Origin: Patella vulgata
Lineage: Eukaryota > Mollusca > Gastropoda > Patellidae
Direction: 5' to 3'
Length of the DNA stretch: 64,000 nt
Assembly (NCBI RefSeq): GCF_932274485.2
Contig: NC_065886.2
Location: forward strand, 18,365,501-18,429,500
Shown: positions 32,968 through 45,021 of the stretch, piece by piece
Layout: each line of letters starts with the position of its first letter
How positions within the stretch are numbered: the first letter of the stretch is position 1
Translations under genes and position numbers: made by a program
The notes under the pieces: model-generated
The model's input: the letters and a program-made list of their open reading frames with translations, nothing else
Databases searched by the model: none
Told to the model about the DNA's origin: nothing

Positions 32968-33316
32968 CTTAAAGATGCCTTATGTACGAGCTAAATCTGT
33001 CTATTGCATGGCTTTTTTGGCTTCAAAGGTTATATAAATTATTTAAACATTTATTCACATGGTAAGTCCATACATCAACTTTCTAGATCATCGGATGGCT
33101 CGGATATGAAATGGATAGGATCACCCGCGTCATATAATCGGTTACAATGGACAATTCGAAACTTCGTTTAGTATCGTAGTAATCGAGACTACTTAGGCTA
33201 AATATTATCAAAACTTCAAACATTCACAACTTTGCTCAGAATAAAGTAATATTTGACTGGAATTTTAAATATTTTCATTTTTCATTATCTACATGTATTT
33301 TTGAACTTTTATAGTA
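32968..33316 (+). repeat. Dispersed repeat R3, copy 2 (longer form)
   Basis: AAAGATGCCTTATGTACGAG, CTAAATCTGTCTATTGCA, TTATATAAATTATT, then TATCAAAACTTCAAA, AATAAAGTAATATTTGA, TTTTAAATATTTTCATTTTTC and ATCTACATGTATTTTTGAA match copy 3 at 53 kb in the same order. Diverged throughout. Confidence 0.65.
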
Positions 33317-34661
33317 GCCTATGTTTGACCAAATCTGTATCTTAGTCTTACATAATGCATCAAAACATACATCGAACATAAACTATATTTTCATCATTGG
33401 TCTAAGATTCCCAATTCGCACCCTAAGCCTTTCTGGGATTGTTGGTTTCGCTCTAAGTTTCCCATTTGTTTTGACAACACATATCGTCGCACCCTGGGCC
33501 TTTCTGGGATAATCTGGATCGCTCTATCAGTAGGTGTGGTAGACCTATACATTCTGTAGATTCAGGGTTGGAATAAGACCTATAGAGGCTCTAAGCACTT
33601 AGAAGATTTTTGGTGCCCCCATATAGTAGATGTATACAATTCAAAATGTAAACAATAATAAACCATAAATAATCAGTGTAGCACGTGGTTAGAGATTTTC
33701 TTGGGTTTCATACACGTCATTATATATATTGAGACAAAGAAGGTAACAGTAAAAAAAAGACAACAAACAATGAAAATTTAATTAAATGTTCTTAATTAAT
33801 TTTTAAATTAAATATTTGAATACGTCATCTAACAAAGCAGAAATTCTGTGGTGTCCCCCTTCCCATGATGCCCTAAGCGCGTGCTTATTTTGTTTAATGG
33901 TTAATACAGCACCGCGTAGATTATTTTAGTAGCCCGGGGGTTTGTATGTGAATATTGTACCAAACGATCACCATTTTGTCATAATTGTCACTACCAGTAG
34001 AGCTATTTATCCCGACTCTAATATTGACTTCATTAATATAATCGATTAAATCGATACAACGGCTCTGTTAGTAACACATAGTTTATTTTTATTATACAAT
34101 ATTATCTTGTATGACACTAACTATCTCCCTAGATTTATGGCACCAGTCCCGTTGCTCTGATTTATCGAGGGTAATCCTGTCTGTAAATAATGACCACACG
34201 TCATGTAATGGCGGGGGTATTTCGGTACAGATTGAGGACAAGACGGGATTTTTTATTAACAGTAATTCCGCGACTACCGAAGATAAATGTCCTGTGAAAG
34301 AGATTTATCTCAGCAGATTCCAATAAGTTATTGGCGAGGAATTTGCAGGAAAAGTGGAATGGGATCAATTAATAAAACAATATTAAAGCAATTAGTGGCA
34401 CAAGCCATATGATTAATATATAGCAAAGATTATATATACTGGAAATTATAAATTTAAATATAATAATCAAGAAAATGCATTTACCTAAACTATTGTGGGT
34501 GTGGGTGTGGGTGTTGGTGCGGTTGACGGGGGTACAGGGTACCACTCGTGGTAAAAAAAAGAAACGTTATTAAAGAAGCAGTCCTAGATTTTACCGTTGG
34601 TAAAAGTGGGTTAAAATACAAATCAAACGTCTAAAATTGATATACTGAGCCGCTCGGAAGG
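33317..34661. other. Unassigned DNA
   Basis: A short direct repeat (TTCTGGGAT with CGCACCCT-GG(C)CTTT) occurs near 33415-33510. A 71-codon plus-strand frame (34111-34326) is open but unrecognised. A GT-rich patch lies at about 34490-34535. Confidence 0.4.
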
Positions 34662-34803
34662 AGAGAGAGAGAGAGAGAGGGAGAGAGAGAGGGGGGTAAC
34701 GTCCACTCGACACACAAGGTTGAATTTGTAATGTACAACCGGGGAATCGAAACTCCGCCAGCTGACTCAATGACTACACCTTCCGATGCAGCGCGCACGC
34801 GAG
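34662..34803 (-). repeat. SINE-2 copy with large internal deletion
   Basis: GA tract, then GGGTAACGTCCACTCGACAC, then directly AATGTACAACCGGGGAATCG (B-box complement) and GCAGCGCGCACGCG. Most of the body is missing. Confidence 0.85.
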
Positions 34804-34838
34804 GTAAGATGATAATCTAGACGATTACTTACTATTAT

Positions 34839-35300
34839 TCAGTATGCAGATTTTGTTATCCAGGCAATTGGGGCAAGCATATCGCCAACCACATATGGAA
34901 ACTGAAAGTTTGTAATATTGTTTTGAAAAAAAAAAACAAGGCACCATATAGATTCATATAGTTGTACAGAACTAAAATAAAGGTAACCAAGAATATTCAA
35001 CACAGAATTATCTTTTAAATTCAAATATTTCCACCTAAATAATTCAATACAAAACCTACTGAATGACATGCCAAAAAAAAACAACCAAAGATAACACACC
35101 CGTAGTACATTTTTTATGAGACAATAATTTAATGCCAGCATACAAGGGAAACAACTCCACCTTTGCCTGCCGTTGCGAAAATAGCTCAAGGGGGATAGTT
35201 TCACTGGCATTTCACACAATATGTTATACGTGAAATGAATCAATGTCTCGGTGGAATATACATGTATATTGGTATTGCTACATAACCCAGTAGACCCCAC
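34839..35300 (-). other. 153-codon open frame, probably not a gene
   Basis: This is the longest open frame outside the transposases. It starts MGSTGLCSNTNIHV and ends WITKSAY. Composition is rich in F, L, Y and C, partly from A/T runs (an FFFQNN-type run from poly-A). No signal peptide, domain or splice signal is convincing. A frame of this length is marginally unusual for AT-rich random DNA of this size, so I record it without calling a gene. Confidence 0.15.
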
Positions 35301-35637
35301 ATGTTTCTTTATTTAGTTCTCCTGTAAAACATCTTCCCCGTGTAAACGCAACAACTTTATAGAACAGGTTTCCCTTCGTTACATACCCGTACAATACACT
35401 AGCTGCAGGCTAAACATTCCTACTTAAAGGTGAAATCAACACACATAAAAGCCGAGTTGTCAATCAAACCAAGATAGGTATCATCATGTGCCCGGGGACA
35501 TGACGCGTTGATGGACTAGTGACTGACATGTAAAATACAATAAGAACAGAACGACCTGGGAGGTCATTGACTATAATTCCTACAGGATTAACTAACAGTC
35601 ACATTGCCGCCATAAAAGAGGCAACCACTGGATCTTT
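35301..35637. other. Unassigned DNA
   Basis: Nothing recognised. Confidence 0.45.
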
Positions 35638-35695
35638 GAAATGAAATCAAATGGGGTTTAACGTCCTATTTCTCTGCACTGATTGGATGGGTCTA
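35638..35695 (-). repeat. SINE-1 tail fragment
   Basis: AAATGGGGTTTAACGTCCTA, TTTCTCTGCACTGATTGG match the last ~55 bases of SINE-1. A severely truncated copy. Confidence 0.75.
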
Positions 35696-36228
35696 TCAAC
35701 AAGGGGTAATTACAGTAATGACGTCAAACATGTAAACTTCCAAAAATGAGTTTGTGTCCCTCACAGTGTTTCGTTTTATTAGACCTAACCCCACTCAAAT
35801 GGATTTCCTGGGCCATTGCTTCGGGAATATACTGTTCATTGACCCACAGAAAGCTCCCATGCCTTAAAGGGGCATTATCACCTTCAAAAACAATATAAAT
35901 GTAATTAGTTTTATATATCATATCCAGGATAACCCCAGATGCACCTAATTATTAAAAATCCCAGCACTGACCTACTTTACTTAGAACGTTATTTTGTTTT
36001 CTTTTTTTTTTTTTGCACATGCACTCACGGATTTCCTGAAAACTAATTTCAGCATTCTCGGTGTGGTCAAATCGCTGCACATCTAATATTAGTTTTTACC
36101 CACCGGAAAGTGGTCCAGCCATTTTATTGTAGGCCTATATGGGACAGGTGTTAAATATCGATTTATTTTAGATCTACCTGTTTAATTAATATCATTATTG
36201 TCCTACTAGCGTGGGCGCAATTGTAATG
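35696..36228. other. Unassigned DNA
   Basis: Nothing recognised. A T run of 11-12 bases lies near 36003-36014. Confidence 0.4.
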
Positions 36229-36455
36229 ATTGAATGAAATGGTGTTTCACGTCTATGAGGGAAATGTAGCCTTGCGAGAATTGAATTCCAACTGTTCGTT
36301 TACGCTTATAGCCAAGATGTACACGGGACACGGTACCATCTAAACGACTATACGTTGTCTATTGTCAGGTCCTCCTGACAAAGGGAAAGGGAAAACCCAA
36401 CACCGGGATCGAACCCGGGACCTCCAGGTCAGTGAGCCAGTGCCCCCGGTGCTCC
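36229..36455 (-). repeat. SINE-1 copy with good B box, shortened body
   Basis: The tail (TTGAATGAAATGGTGTTTCA), the TGAGGGAAATGTAGCC block, then GACTATACGTTGTC, ACCGGGATCGAACCCGGG (B-box complement) and TCAGTGAGCCAGTG. The A box is disrupted at GCCCCCGGTGCTCC. Confidence 0.85.
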
Positions 36456-37047
36456 GTATACAATCTTGTACTAAGATATCACAATACCTAAACATTATAT
36501 TATATTTGTCTATATGGTGTTATATATAAACCACCTGATAAAAAGGGCGACATTACACCTGTGCAATAACTATCAAGTAGTGCTATATATATAAGCTTAC
36601 TTTAAGAGCAACATGGATTTTTGCCACCATTGGTGCACTCACTGCTAGTTTCTAAGTTTAGTAACAAATCACTCAATATCATTACATCATCACAGTGACT
36701 ATGTGTATGATATCTTTCACATCAACAACATATTTAATGTTTATTTCCGCTATTTTACATATTGTATAGTCATCACAGTTCAAATATACAGACTCTTTAG
36801 TGCATTTTTGTCGTTTTTAAGCAGACACGAATATGATATATATATTTATTTCTGCATACCCAAACCTTATTGATGCGATTGTTGAACCCAACAGTAACAA
36901 CGTATGTCGGCTTTGGAGTCTAAATAATATTTGAAATGCATTAGCACTTAATATTGTATGACAAAGATGATATTCAGTGACTATAATAATATTATGTAGA
37001 GAATCCAAGAATAACTTCGTGTTTGACCTTCTACAATCGTATTAAAG
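36456..37047. other. Unassigned AT-rich DNA
   Basis: No gene or repeat recognised. Confidence 0.45.
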
Positions 37048-37062
37048 CCCCAACATGCCAGA

Positions 37063-37312
37063 GAGAGAGAAATAGAGGGGTGGGGTAACGTCCACGCGAC
37101 ACAAACTAGGTCATTTCAGGACTAACATATAGTTCAAACTATATTTCAAGCAGTGGGAGGATACCGGAGGACCCGGAGAAAACACGCGAGGTTGGAAGGC
37201 AACCATACTCCTTGTTATGTACAACCGGCGAATCGAAACTATGCCAGTTAACTCAATGACAGACCTTAAGATACAACGCGCACGCGCTAACCCTTCGGCC
37301 ATCCACCCCCGC
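37063..37312 (-). repeat. SINE-2 copy with 15-bp target duplication
   Basis: CCCCAACATGCCAGA lies at 37048-37062 and 37313-37327 and brackets the copy. The GA tract is short here (about 10 bases). The body, B-box complement (GGCGAATCGAAACTATGCC) and head complement (TTCGGCCATCCACCC) are in order. A small deletion removes the CGCTTGCGCG block. Confidence 0.95.
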
Positions 37313-37362
37313 CCCCAACATGCCAGAATAAATGTTAAATATTTATAGGGTTTAAAACCACG

Positions 37363-37470
37363 AAATGAAATGAAATGGGGTTTAACGTCCTACTGTTATA
37401 GCGTTTAAAACAACGAAATGAAAGGAAATGGGTTTAACGCCCTACTTTTCTGCACCGACTGAGATACTGA
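37363..37470 (-). repeat. SINE-1 tail, tandemly duplicated
   Basis: Two units of about 50 bp, each TTATAG(G/C)GTTTAAAAC then CACGAAATGAAA, GGGTTTAACG and CCTACT, lie head to tail. Only the second runs on into CTGCACCGACTGAG. This looks like a local duplication spanning the SINE end and its flank. Confidence 0.75.
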
Positions 37471-37727
37471 AGGTGCGTTTAAGACCATACACAAACATAC
37501 GTATTCTTAAAAACAGTTGGCCCAAAAATTGTTCAGATTGACCAATACTAATTATTATTTGAAGATTACGGTGGTTTCTACGGATATCACGTCGTCATCT
37601 TTATAATTATGTCGTACACTAATACAGTAATAATAATTATATCTTTCCAGAAGCCACGTCATTCTCCAGTTATATTTCTTTTTAAATTCTCAAATGAGCG
37701 TAATTACATAATAACAAGCCTTTACAT

Positions 37728-37803
37728 TAAACCCATCTTCATTACCCCAGTGGGAGCAGAACAGTAGGACGTTCAACCCGTTCAACCCCATTTTATTTTA
37801 TTT
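37728..37803 (+). repeat. SINE-1 tail fragment
   Basis: AACCCATCTTCATTACCCCA, GGAGCAGAACAGTAGGACG and then AACCCCATTTTATTTTATTTC. The GTTCAACCC unit is doubled. Confidence 0.75.
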
Positions 37804-38049
37804 CTTTACGTTAAAATAGTGCATGTGTGTTGTGCCTTTAAGGGGATATTGCTAGATATTACAGATGTCATAAATTATGTGTTTAATTCATGCAATATTT
37901 ATGGAGACATAAATTGGTTTCTCATTTTCTTTTCTTTTCAGCATGGTCGTAGCGTCTAGATAATCGAGTAACTTGAGTAACTCTAGGTATTTTACGTGGA
38001 TTTTGCTTGTTTAAATCAAAATCAACCTACATACAGCTACATATACAGA

Positions 38050-38408
38050 TATGGAATAGGCTTTCATGTCCTACTGTTCTGCACCGACTAATGAAGATGG
38101 ACATACGCTATACAGTGTGCTATGAGGGAAACTTTGCCTGGACAGTGGCACCACGGCTTATTCTTATTTCGAATTCCAACTGTCAAAGATTCTTTTACGT
38201 GCACGCCAATGTGTACACGGGACCTCGGTTTTTCATCCTATCCGAACGACTATACATTGTCTCTTGCCAAACCCTCCGTCCTGCATCACTGACAAGGGGT
38301 AACTACGTCGGAAAATCCCGATAAACCTCCTCGGCCAACGACGGGATCGAACATTGACCTTCAGATTAGTGAGCCAACCATTTATTTACTAAGCCACCGT
38401 GACTCTCC
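38050..38408 (-). repeat. SINE-1 copy, nearly full length
   Basis: The most complete internal copy (about 359 bp). Order: tail (TTTCATGTCCTACTGTTCTG), CTATACAGTGTGCTATGAGG, TTACGTGCACGCCAATGTG, GGACCTCGGTTTTTCATCC, CTGCATCACTGACAAGGGG, GGGATCGAAC, ACTAAGCCACCGTGACTC. It serves as my length reference for the family. The open frame across it is not a gene. Confidence 0.9.
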
Positions 38409-38912
38409 CTGCATAAAAAGACCGTTGATTTGTGGCTACCTATAACGCCAAATGTATCGTTTTCTTTATAAAATAACATTTATCTGAAGTAACACGAGTG
38501 GTATTTGGTAATTTGGCAGACAGTGTTTGGCCATATGGTTTCCTATCTCTTACAAATGTTTTTTCTGATATCAATATTATTACTAACCAGAGACCTGTAC
38601 TTATTCTATATAAACAAGGTAATGGTGAAATAATAAAACTTATTTAATGAACGTACGTTATAGCTAAGCATTTCCTTTAACTTCAATAATCACTTTCAGT
38701 TTTTACCATTTTATCTGTTTACAGTAGGTATAACCACTATAGATACGAAATGTACCAGATCTGAAATTAACCCCCATTCACCATATATACCAAGTACAGA
38801 ACATTCAAATGTCAACTAAATTATTACTATTTTTGTTCAAAATACAATATCCTGATGTCATTAATCTTCGTTAACTTGAAAGTAAATGTTCTCAAATTGC
38901 CTTGCTTAACTA

Positions 38913-39178
38913 ACATGTTAGTTGTTGATGTTAGACATGTCAGTTGTTGTGGATGATATACATGTTAGTTGTTGTGGATGTTAGACATGTTAGTTGTTGT
39001 GGATATTAGACATGTTTGTTGATGTGGATGTTATAAAAGGAATTTGTTTTGGATGTTATACATTTAAGTTGTTTTGGATGATAAATATGTAAGTTGTTTT
39101 GGATGATATGTTAGTTGTTTTGGATGATATATTATGTTAGTTGTTTTGGATGATAAATATGTTAGTTGTTGTTGTGAA
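38913..39178 (+). repeat. TGTTAGTTGTT minisatellite
   Basis: Units of about 25-30 bases (ATGTTAGTTGTTGTGGATG, later TGTTAGTTGTTTTGGATGAT) recur around ten times. The second half has shifted from TTGTGG to TTTTGG, so two sub-families lie side by side. Confidence 0.85.
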
Positions 39179-40697
39179 GGCCACCTATGTTAGTTATGGG
39201 TTTGAAGGTTATTTATAATAGTTGTGGTTGTTATTCTGTTTGCTAATGAAAGGGTAGTTATGGCTATCAGCGTTGGTTGTTTTTTGTGTCATCGTTTTGT
39301 TTTGTTTTGTGTTTGTTTTTGTATTGTTAATAGCCAAGCTTATCTTTCCGGCTAATGCCGATGTCACGTTTGACTTCGCATCTTTCTTATAATTGTTCTT
39401 ATCATGGTCATTATATGCGCCATATTATTATCAAGTGGTCCTTATTGTTGCCATGGTTATCTGTATAATTATTCGTTGAGATTTTCGGTGACCCTGGTTT
39501 AAAATAAATATCTGATGCCTAGTTGACGAATGAATACATCTGAAAATGTATATGTGAGTGTAACTAGGGAGTATTATTTTCAACATACGTATGAACAAAC
39601 ATGTGATTTATATGCATCATATATAACCCTTGTCGTGTACTTTATATTATTTTAGACATCTAATTGGTGCAGTTAGTCGTGTCTTTTCTGTATCATTTTA
39701 TATATTCTGAAATGTCAGACCTAGAGAAGCGGTAAATGATTTTAACCCTGTCTGTGTCAAAATAATAATTTTCGCTATAATGATAGGGGTGATATTTATG
39801 GAATCCGGAAGTCATCGAAAAACGGTGTCTATAATTGACTTTATCATTCATATTATAGTATTGAAGTTTGAAGACCATATCATTGTAGGTCGGTTTGGCG
39901 GGTTTGACCGGATACCAGCCTTGGCTTGGTGCCTTATTTTTTTTAATTACAAAAAAAGGCGAGCATAGCAAAGATATATTGCAAATATGTTAGACATAAT
40001 CAAGACACTTAAGTAGACCCTATAACAATACATAAAAAGAAAATAAATACATAATTAAATACAAAACAAAGTCAAAGGTTAAGCAACACGATAAATTAGT
40101 TTTAGGCTGTTAAATAAAAAAGATTCGGTATAGATACGCATGGATACGGTTTCATTTGAGTTCCACGCAATGGGAACCAAGTCAAACCGGGTACCGACTC
40201 AAACCGCGACATTTAATAGACGGCCGAAATATATTTTTAAAAATCGAAGATAAAGTTATGTCTGACATAAACATTTTCTTCTCAATGCTTCCACGGGAGT
40301 ATACTTTTATCAATTGTCAAGTAAAACTAAACATCGCAAGTTTATTTACGAACTGAAACGTGATCTATGAATAATAGTGAAACGATTGTTTCCAAACATT
40401 TATATCCATTGTCATTTATAATGCTTGATATTATTCATAGCATATACAGATGGTACGTATGATAATATATACTATAAAACATAATTCATGTTATCTATAC
40501 ATCTCTATCATACAATGATGAATGAACAATTAGGACAGGTGTATAACAGGTGTATTGGAATATCACATTGTATATATCAATCGTCTTTTTGATAGAGAGA
40601 GGGTGGGTAAGAGGGGGTGGGTGCGTGGACGGATTTCATTTCTTAAAAGTTAAATTAATAATTGGTTTACACACGACCAATTAAGCATGTGTCAATA
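39179..40697. other. Unassigned AT-rich DNA
   Basis: No gene recognised. Overlapping open frames on both strands at 39693-39971 match nothing I know. A GTTTT-rich patch lies at about 39280-39330. Confidence 0.4.
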
Positions 40698-41104
40698 AAT
40701 GGGAAGTAGCACCGGGTGTTCCAGAAAGAATAAGCATCCTTTATTAATTACAGGTACTCGGACTGGCCCGCTACGGCCTTCTCTTATATCGAATTCCAAC
40801 TTTCAGGGGATCTTTTATATGCGCGCCAATGTGTACATGGGACCTCGGTTTTACGTGTCATTCCAACGACTAGACAGCTGTCCTTGCCAGACCCTCAACC
40901 TTGCACCACTGACAAGAGGAAACCACGCTGGAAAATCCCGATAAACTTTCTCGGCCTACACCGAGAGCGAACCCGCTACCTCCAGCGTCATAGTCAGTTA
41001 GCCACCGTGACTCCCATAGGAAAGGTACTGTTAATGAATGGGGAGTAGTACCGGGTGTTCTAAATAGAGTAAGCGTCTGTCACTACTTAAGGTACTCCGA
41101 GCGA
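40698..41104. repeat. ~60-bp direct duplication flanking a SINE-1 copy
   Basis: ATGGGAAGTAGCACCGGGTG at about 40700 recurs as ATGGGGAGTAGTACCGGGTG at about 41038. Each is followed by TTC(C/T)A, a TAAGC(A/G)TC block and AGGTACTC(C)G. The two are ~60 bp and roughly 75% identical, too long and too diverged for a target duplication. Confidence 0.6.
40756..41014 (-). repeat. SINE-1 copy, tail lost
   Basis: The body from CTACGGCCTTCTCTTATATC onward and the head side (GAGAGCGAACCCGC, then CAGTTAGCCACCGTGACTCC) are present; the tail-proximal ~110 bases are missing, so the copy is cut at its 3' end, which is unusual for a SINE. Confidence 0.85.
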
Positions 41105-42403
41105 TAGTTTTGCAGTCTATGAGCACTGCATACGCATTACATTATTTGAAAATTAATAAACCATGAGATGAAAAAAATCGGAATGTCATTGGCAACTAGT
41201 CTCTATAACGAGACCTACCGGAATAAATACAAATTTGAACAGAAACGTTATTTCACACATTTTTTCCCAAACATCAAGTTGATAATTAACAAATTAGAGA
41301 GAAGGTTGCATTTGTTAAGCCTTAAATGTTTTAACATATTCGATAGTCTTGGAACGCTAAACACAAATATATTAATACGCATGGATAGATGACATAAACA
41401 GATCAAATTATTTGGGCATTAAGGCAAATTCTAAACTATAACTGCAGGTTTCATATGGGTGAAACTAAAACAAAATGTACCTACCAGACATATCATATAT
41501 AACTTGTGAACAACGCCAACTGCTAAAATCACATCTAATCCTTGCTGTGTCTTAAACACCTATAGGTATTAATCTTTTCACTGGGTGTAGATGAGGTAAG
41601 TAAAGATATAACGACGTACATTATGAAGCAGGGGTGTCTGTTTATACTATAATTAAAGTAACGGTACTATAAATGCGCACACTACGGCATGTTGCCAAAC
41701 ACAATCTGTGCCGATGCTTCTTTGTATTTCATGGGAATTCGTCGAGTCTTAACACAGTGTGAAAACATTATCATAGACATCTTATTTCTTAAGACATAAC
41801 TTCCATTGTTACACCTCGAGAAGAAACACCTTGTCGTTTTAGCATCTTGGTGTTTGTTGATGCTGTTCGGTGTGTTATGGGGGATGTTAGTTTTATGCGC
41901 AGACTGTGCTTACATCCTCACGACAACCCATTCAAAATATTTACTCTAGAATTAACACGTTGTTCTTGCAGTAGGGAAGAAAAAACAATACATGCACAAA
42001 CTCTTAACAGCAAATATTACTACAAACTACATAGCGTCGCTTTAAATTTTGTCGCAAAAGCATTCTTACACAAATCAGTTTTAATTTATTGTAGGTGTAT
42101 AGATAATTAAGTCTATTCCGTTTTACTGTTGATACAATATAACAAATATTACATCAATAAATAATCACATACAGACTGTTTAAATTTTGTCGCAAAAGAT
42201 TCCCCTCAAAGTTTGATTTAATTCATTGATAATTAAGCCTATTGTCTGTTTCATTAGACACAACAAATAATAAGACAGGCTACGAAGAGTTTCTTTAATT
42301 TTTTTTATCAAACCTATTTTCAAAAATGTAATTTACTTGTACATTCATATATTCATTAAGCTTATTCTCTGTTTTCTAATACGCTATTACTGATGGCGAA
42401 TAA
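41105..42403. other. Unassigned DNA
   Basis: Open frames at 41168-41392 and 41847-42110 on the plus strand have no recognisable motif or splice context. Confidence 0.4.
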
Positions 42404-42446
42404 GTAGAACGTTAAGCCCTCATATCATTTCAATTCATTTCATTAC
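42404..42446 (+). repeat. SINE-1 tail fragment
   Basis: AAGTAGAACGTTAAGCCCTC, then ATTTCAATTCATTTCATT: the extreme 3' end only. Confidence 0.6.
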
Positions 42447-42546
42447 TGATGTAGAATAGAAGAATATGGCTGGTTTATCAATACATATAGGAATGGTCTA
42501 TACAATTACTGGATAAATATTTTCATTCGCTGAGAACTGGCGTCTG

Positions 42547-42752
42547 ATTAGTCATTTTGCTGAAAGGAGAGACATCTTGAATACAAAATTACATTGAATT
42601 TTTATGATCTATATGGATTTCCCCAATTTAATGAATATAGAACTGACCTCTAATTTGTCATTTTGCTGAAAGAGGCGGAATAACGAATAAAAGGTACAAG
42701 AATTTTTTATGATCTATACGGATTTCCCAAATTTAATGAATTTATAACTATA
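42547..42752. repeat. 106-bp tandem duplication
   Basis: GTCATTTTGCTGAAAG occurs at 42551 and 42657, followed in each by TTTTTATGATCTATA(T/C)GG and CAATTTAATGAAT-type sequence. The units differ by several substitutions. Confidence 0.8.
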
Positions 42753-43409
42753 TCCGCTGTTCTAGAAAGTGAAGATATTCTCCAACACGTGTATGACAAT
42801 CGTCAGTACTGGAGCGATGCGTGTGGATTTGGTTAATACCAGTCTTTAGCAATATTAGAAGATCATGACGTGTTGACCGGTGGCAGCTGGACACAATGCT
42901 GTAAATCTTACTGTTGTCTTAGTGGTATTTAAACAAACTCATCGATCAACCAAATATTTGCATTGTACAGACACTCGTATCGATTGCACAAATAATAAAC
43001 ATCATTGCTAAAACATCATTCTCTTAGCTCATATTTTTTTCGTAAACAAAACAGAACAACAAAATATTGATTTGATAGCTTGACATTCTAGTCTATAAAT
43101 GTTGGGTGACTACATGGTAGAATTAGACCCAAATTTGTATGAAATGGTATTTATTGGGACAGTTTTGAGGCTAGCAGGAATGTTTTTCATATTGAGAGGG
43201 TATCGGACTGCTTTAAGAATTTTAGGTCACCAGAAATAGCTAATGTTAAGATCAATCTGATCCGATTTCGTTTCATTTTTATAGTTCAAAATTTCGTTTT
43301 ACTTGATTTTACTACACTAGGACCTGGAAGGGTTAGTGCTAAATGATAAGCCCAGCTCAATTTTTCGTCACGAGATGTAAACAGGGCTAGCGCTAATCCC
43401 AACCCTAAC
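42753..43409. other. Unassigned AT-rich DNA
   Basis: Nothing recognised. Confidence 0.45.
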
Positions 43410-43514
43410 CCCGGACGTAGCCCCAATGCTTACCCTAACCATAACCTACAATCTCGCCAACAATCACGTGCCCTACCTTATTTACATCTCAACGACCTCG
43501 ACAAAAACTGAGCT
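43410..43514 (-). repeat. Dispersed repeat R1, copy 2
   Basis: Reverse complement of 2747-2850, with AACCCTAACCCC-type degenerate telomere-like units at the left and CAATCTCGCCAACA and CCTTATTTACATCTCAACGA in order. Confidence 0.6.
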
Positions 43515-44290
43515 GTCAGATTTAGCCAATCTGGAAAAGTTGTTATATAACCTACGTTCTGGTTGATGTGAGCGATTAGCCAATAAAACGGTCTGTTGCG
43601 GCGAGTTCTTGGCGTGTGGCGCACGGAACTGTGGGTATTCTACTAGAAACATCAACGCTGATTGGTTAATCAAATGTCTGACGTCATAGGGTCAAAAGCT
43701 GTTCGTATGACGTCTGGCGCGACCTTCCACTACAACCTGTCAGATCTACATGTAGTGCAGGCAATTGAAAGTGTAAAAAAAAAACGAAACGAAATAAAGA
43801 TAAGTATTTTAATCAGATTTTGTTAAGATATAGATGATTCTGCGTTCCACTATTGACAGTTTACGCCTAAAACGTAATTACAAATACTAAAAAAACTGAT
43901 TTACGCTTAATATTTCCAAACGAAAATTGAATAGTATAGATTTTTTCTTCAATCTAATTAACTGACGAGATCGACCACATTCAATATAGATATGTCTGAA
44001 ATACCGGTATGTTTGGAGCTAAACTAAATTATAAATTCTAATAATAAAGGTAAGAGGTGAGAATACACCGCGACATCTGCGTTCTATCATAATCTCCATG
44101 ACTACTCTCGATCAAAAACTCAAGCAGTATATTCTATAGATAAATATGACCTGTGAAATTAGGGTCAAAGTCAGCTCTATGTGCAGTGATGAAATGCGAA
44201 GGCGTTTGGGTGGAGCCATATTTACTTGAATCAAAGGTATATCCGACAATGATATTTTCTGTAGACTGTAAGATGAAGTGACCTGTTAAC
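43515..44290. other. Unassigned DNA
   Basis: Nothing recognised. Confidence 0.45.
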
Positions 44291-44559
44291 CCTGAATGAA
44301 TGAATGATATAAGGTCTAATGTTCTATTTTTCTGCGCCAAACGGGATAATGAAAACGGACATTGGTCATACAGAATTTTGCCTGGACAGCAATTGACTTC
44401 CAACTGTCAAGAGTTCTTTTACGTAAAAGCCAACATTCTCGTTTCCAGGCCCTACGTCACTGAAAAGGGAAACTAGGCGGGAAAATCCCGGGATCGATCC
44501 TGGGACCTACTGGTTACTGAGGCAGTGCCTAGCTCACTACACCACCATGGGTGGCTCCG
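44291..44559 (-). repeat. SINE-1 copy, shortened
   Basis: CTGAATGAATGAATGATA tail, GCGCCAAACGGGATAATG, GCCTGGACAGC, then GGGATCGATCCTGGGACC (B-box complement) and TCACTACACCACCATGGGTG (A-box side). Several small deletions. Confidence 0.85.
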
Positions 44560-44625
44560 TAGAAACTTTGAATTGGCATTGATGGACATTGAGTGATACA
44601 TTAGCAGATACAAGGATTCAATCAG

Positions 44626-45021
44626 ATGAACTTTTATATAGACGATCTTTTAACGATATTATATCAAATCGTGCCACACATAAAAGAAATGAAGCTTTAT
44701 GAGATAGTAATAGAAGAACTGGCTTGGCAATCCAGTTCTCGTGAAATAATTTTCTCATTTATAGAATCGCCAGGATTCCTTTTCATTGACCTTCTGGAAT
44801 TGAGTTTAGTTTATCGACTGAGTAGTTTGGAGCAGAAGACAGGTGGATTACTCCGCCAGTCAATATCAATGCTAACAATAACACGAAATATTTGGAAACA
44901 CCACAAAACTGAACCCGGAAAGATTACCAACGAAATCAATGCCATTCTAACTCTAGTTGGCTGCCTTTTTGATTACATTGAAATAAATATGGACGCGTCT
45001 TGTAAAAACCTCGCGGAATAA
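44626..45021 (+). CDS. 131-codon open frame, unknown protein
   Basis: The frame starts MNFYIDDLLTILYQIVPH and ends DASCKNLAE. Composition is protein-like (mixed charged and hydrophobic residues, predicted mostly helical), with no membrane segment or signal peptide evident and no domain I recognise. An AG lies directly before the ATG (GGATTCAATCAG), so it could also be an internal or terminal exon. AATAAA-like sequences follow at about 45092 and 45128. The sequence just downstream (CTTGATCGAAACGTCGCATG at about 45109) resembles the retroelement 3'-end motif at 31.4 kb, so it may belong to an element. A frame this long can occur by chance in 64 kb. Confidence 0.25.
   Translation: MNFYIDDLLTILYQIVPHIKEMKLYEIVIEELAWQSSSREIIFSFIESPGFLFIDLLELSLVYRLSSLEQKTGGLLRQSISMLTITRNIWKHHKTEPGKITNEINAILTLVGCLFDYIEINMDASCKNLAE

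Noticed and set aside
34839-35300. 153-codon minus-strand open frame as a gene
   Set aside because: No motif, signal peptide or splice context; part of its length comes from A/T runs. Kept only as a low-confidence note.
38007-38324. 105-codon plus-strand frame
   Set aside because: It is antisense to a nearly full-length SINE-1 and similar frames recur wherever SINE-1 does.
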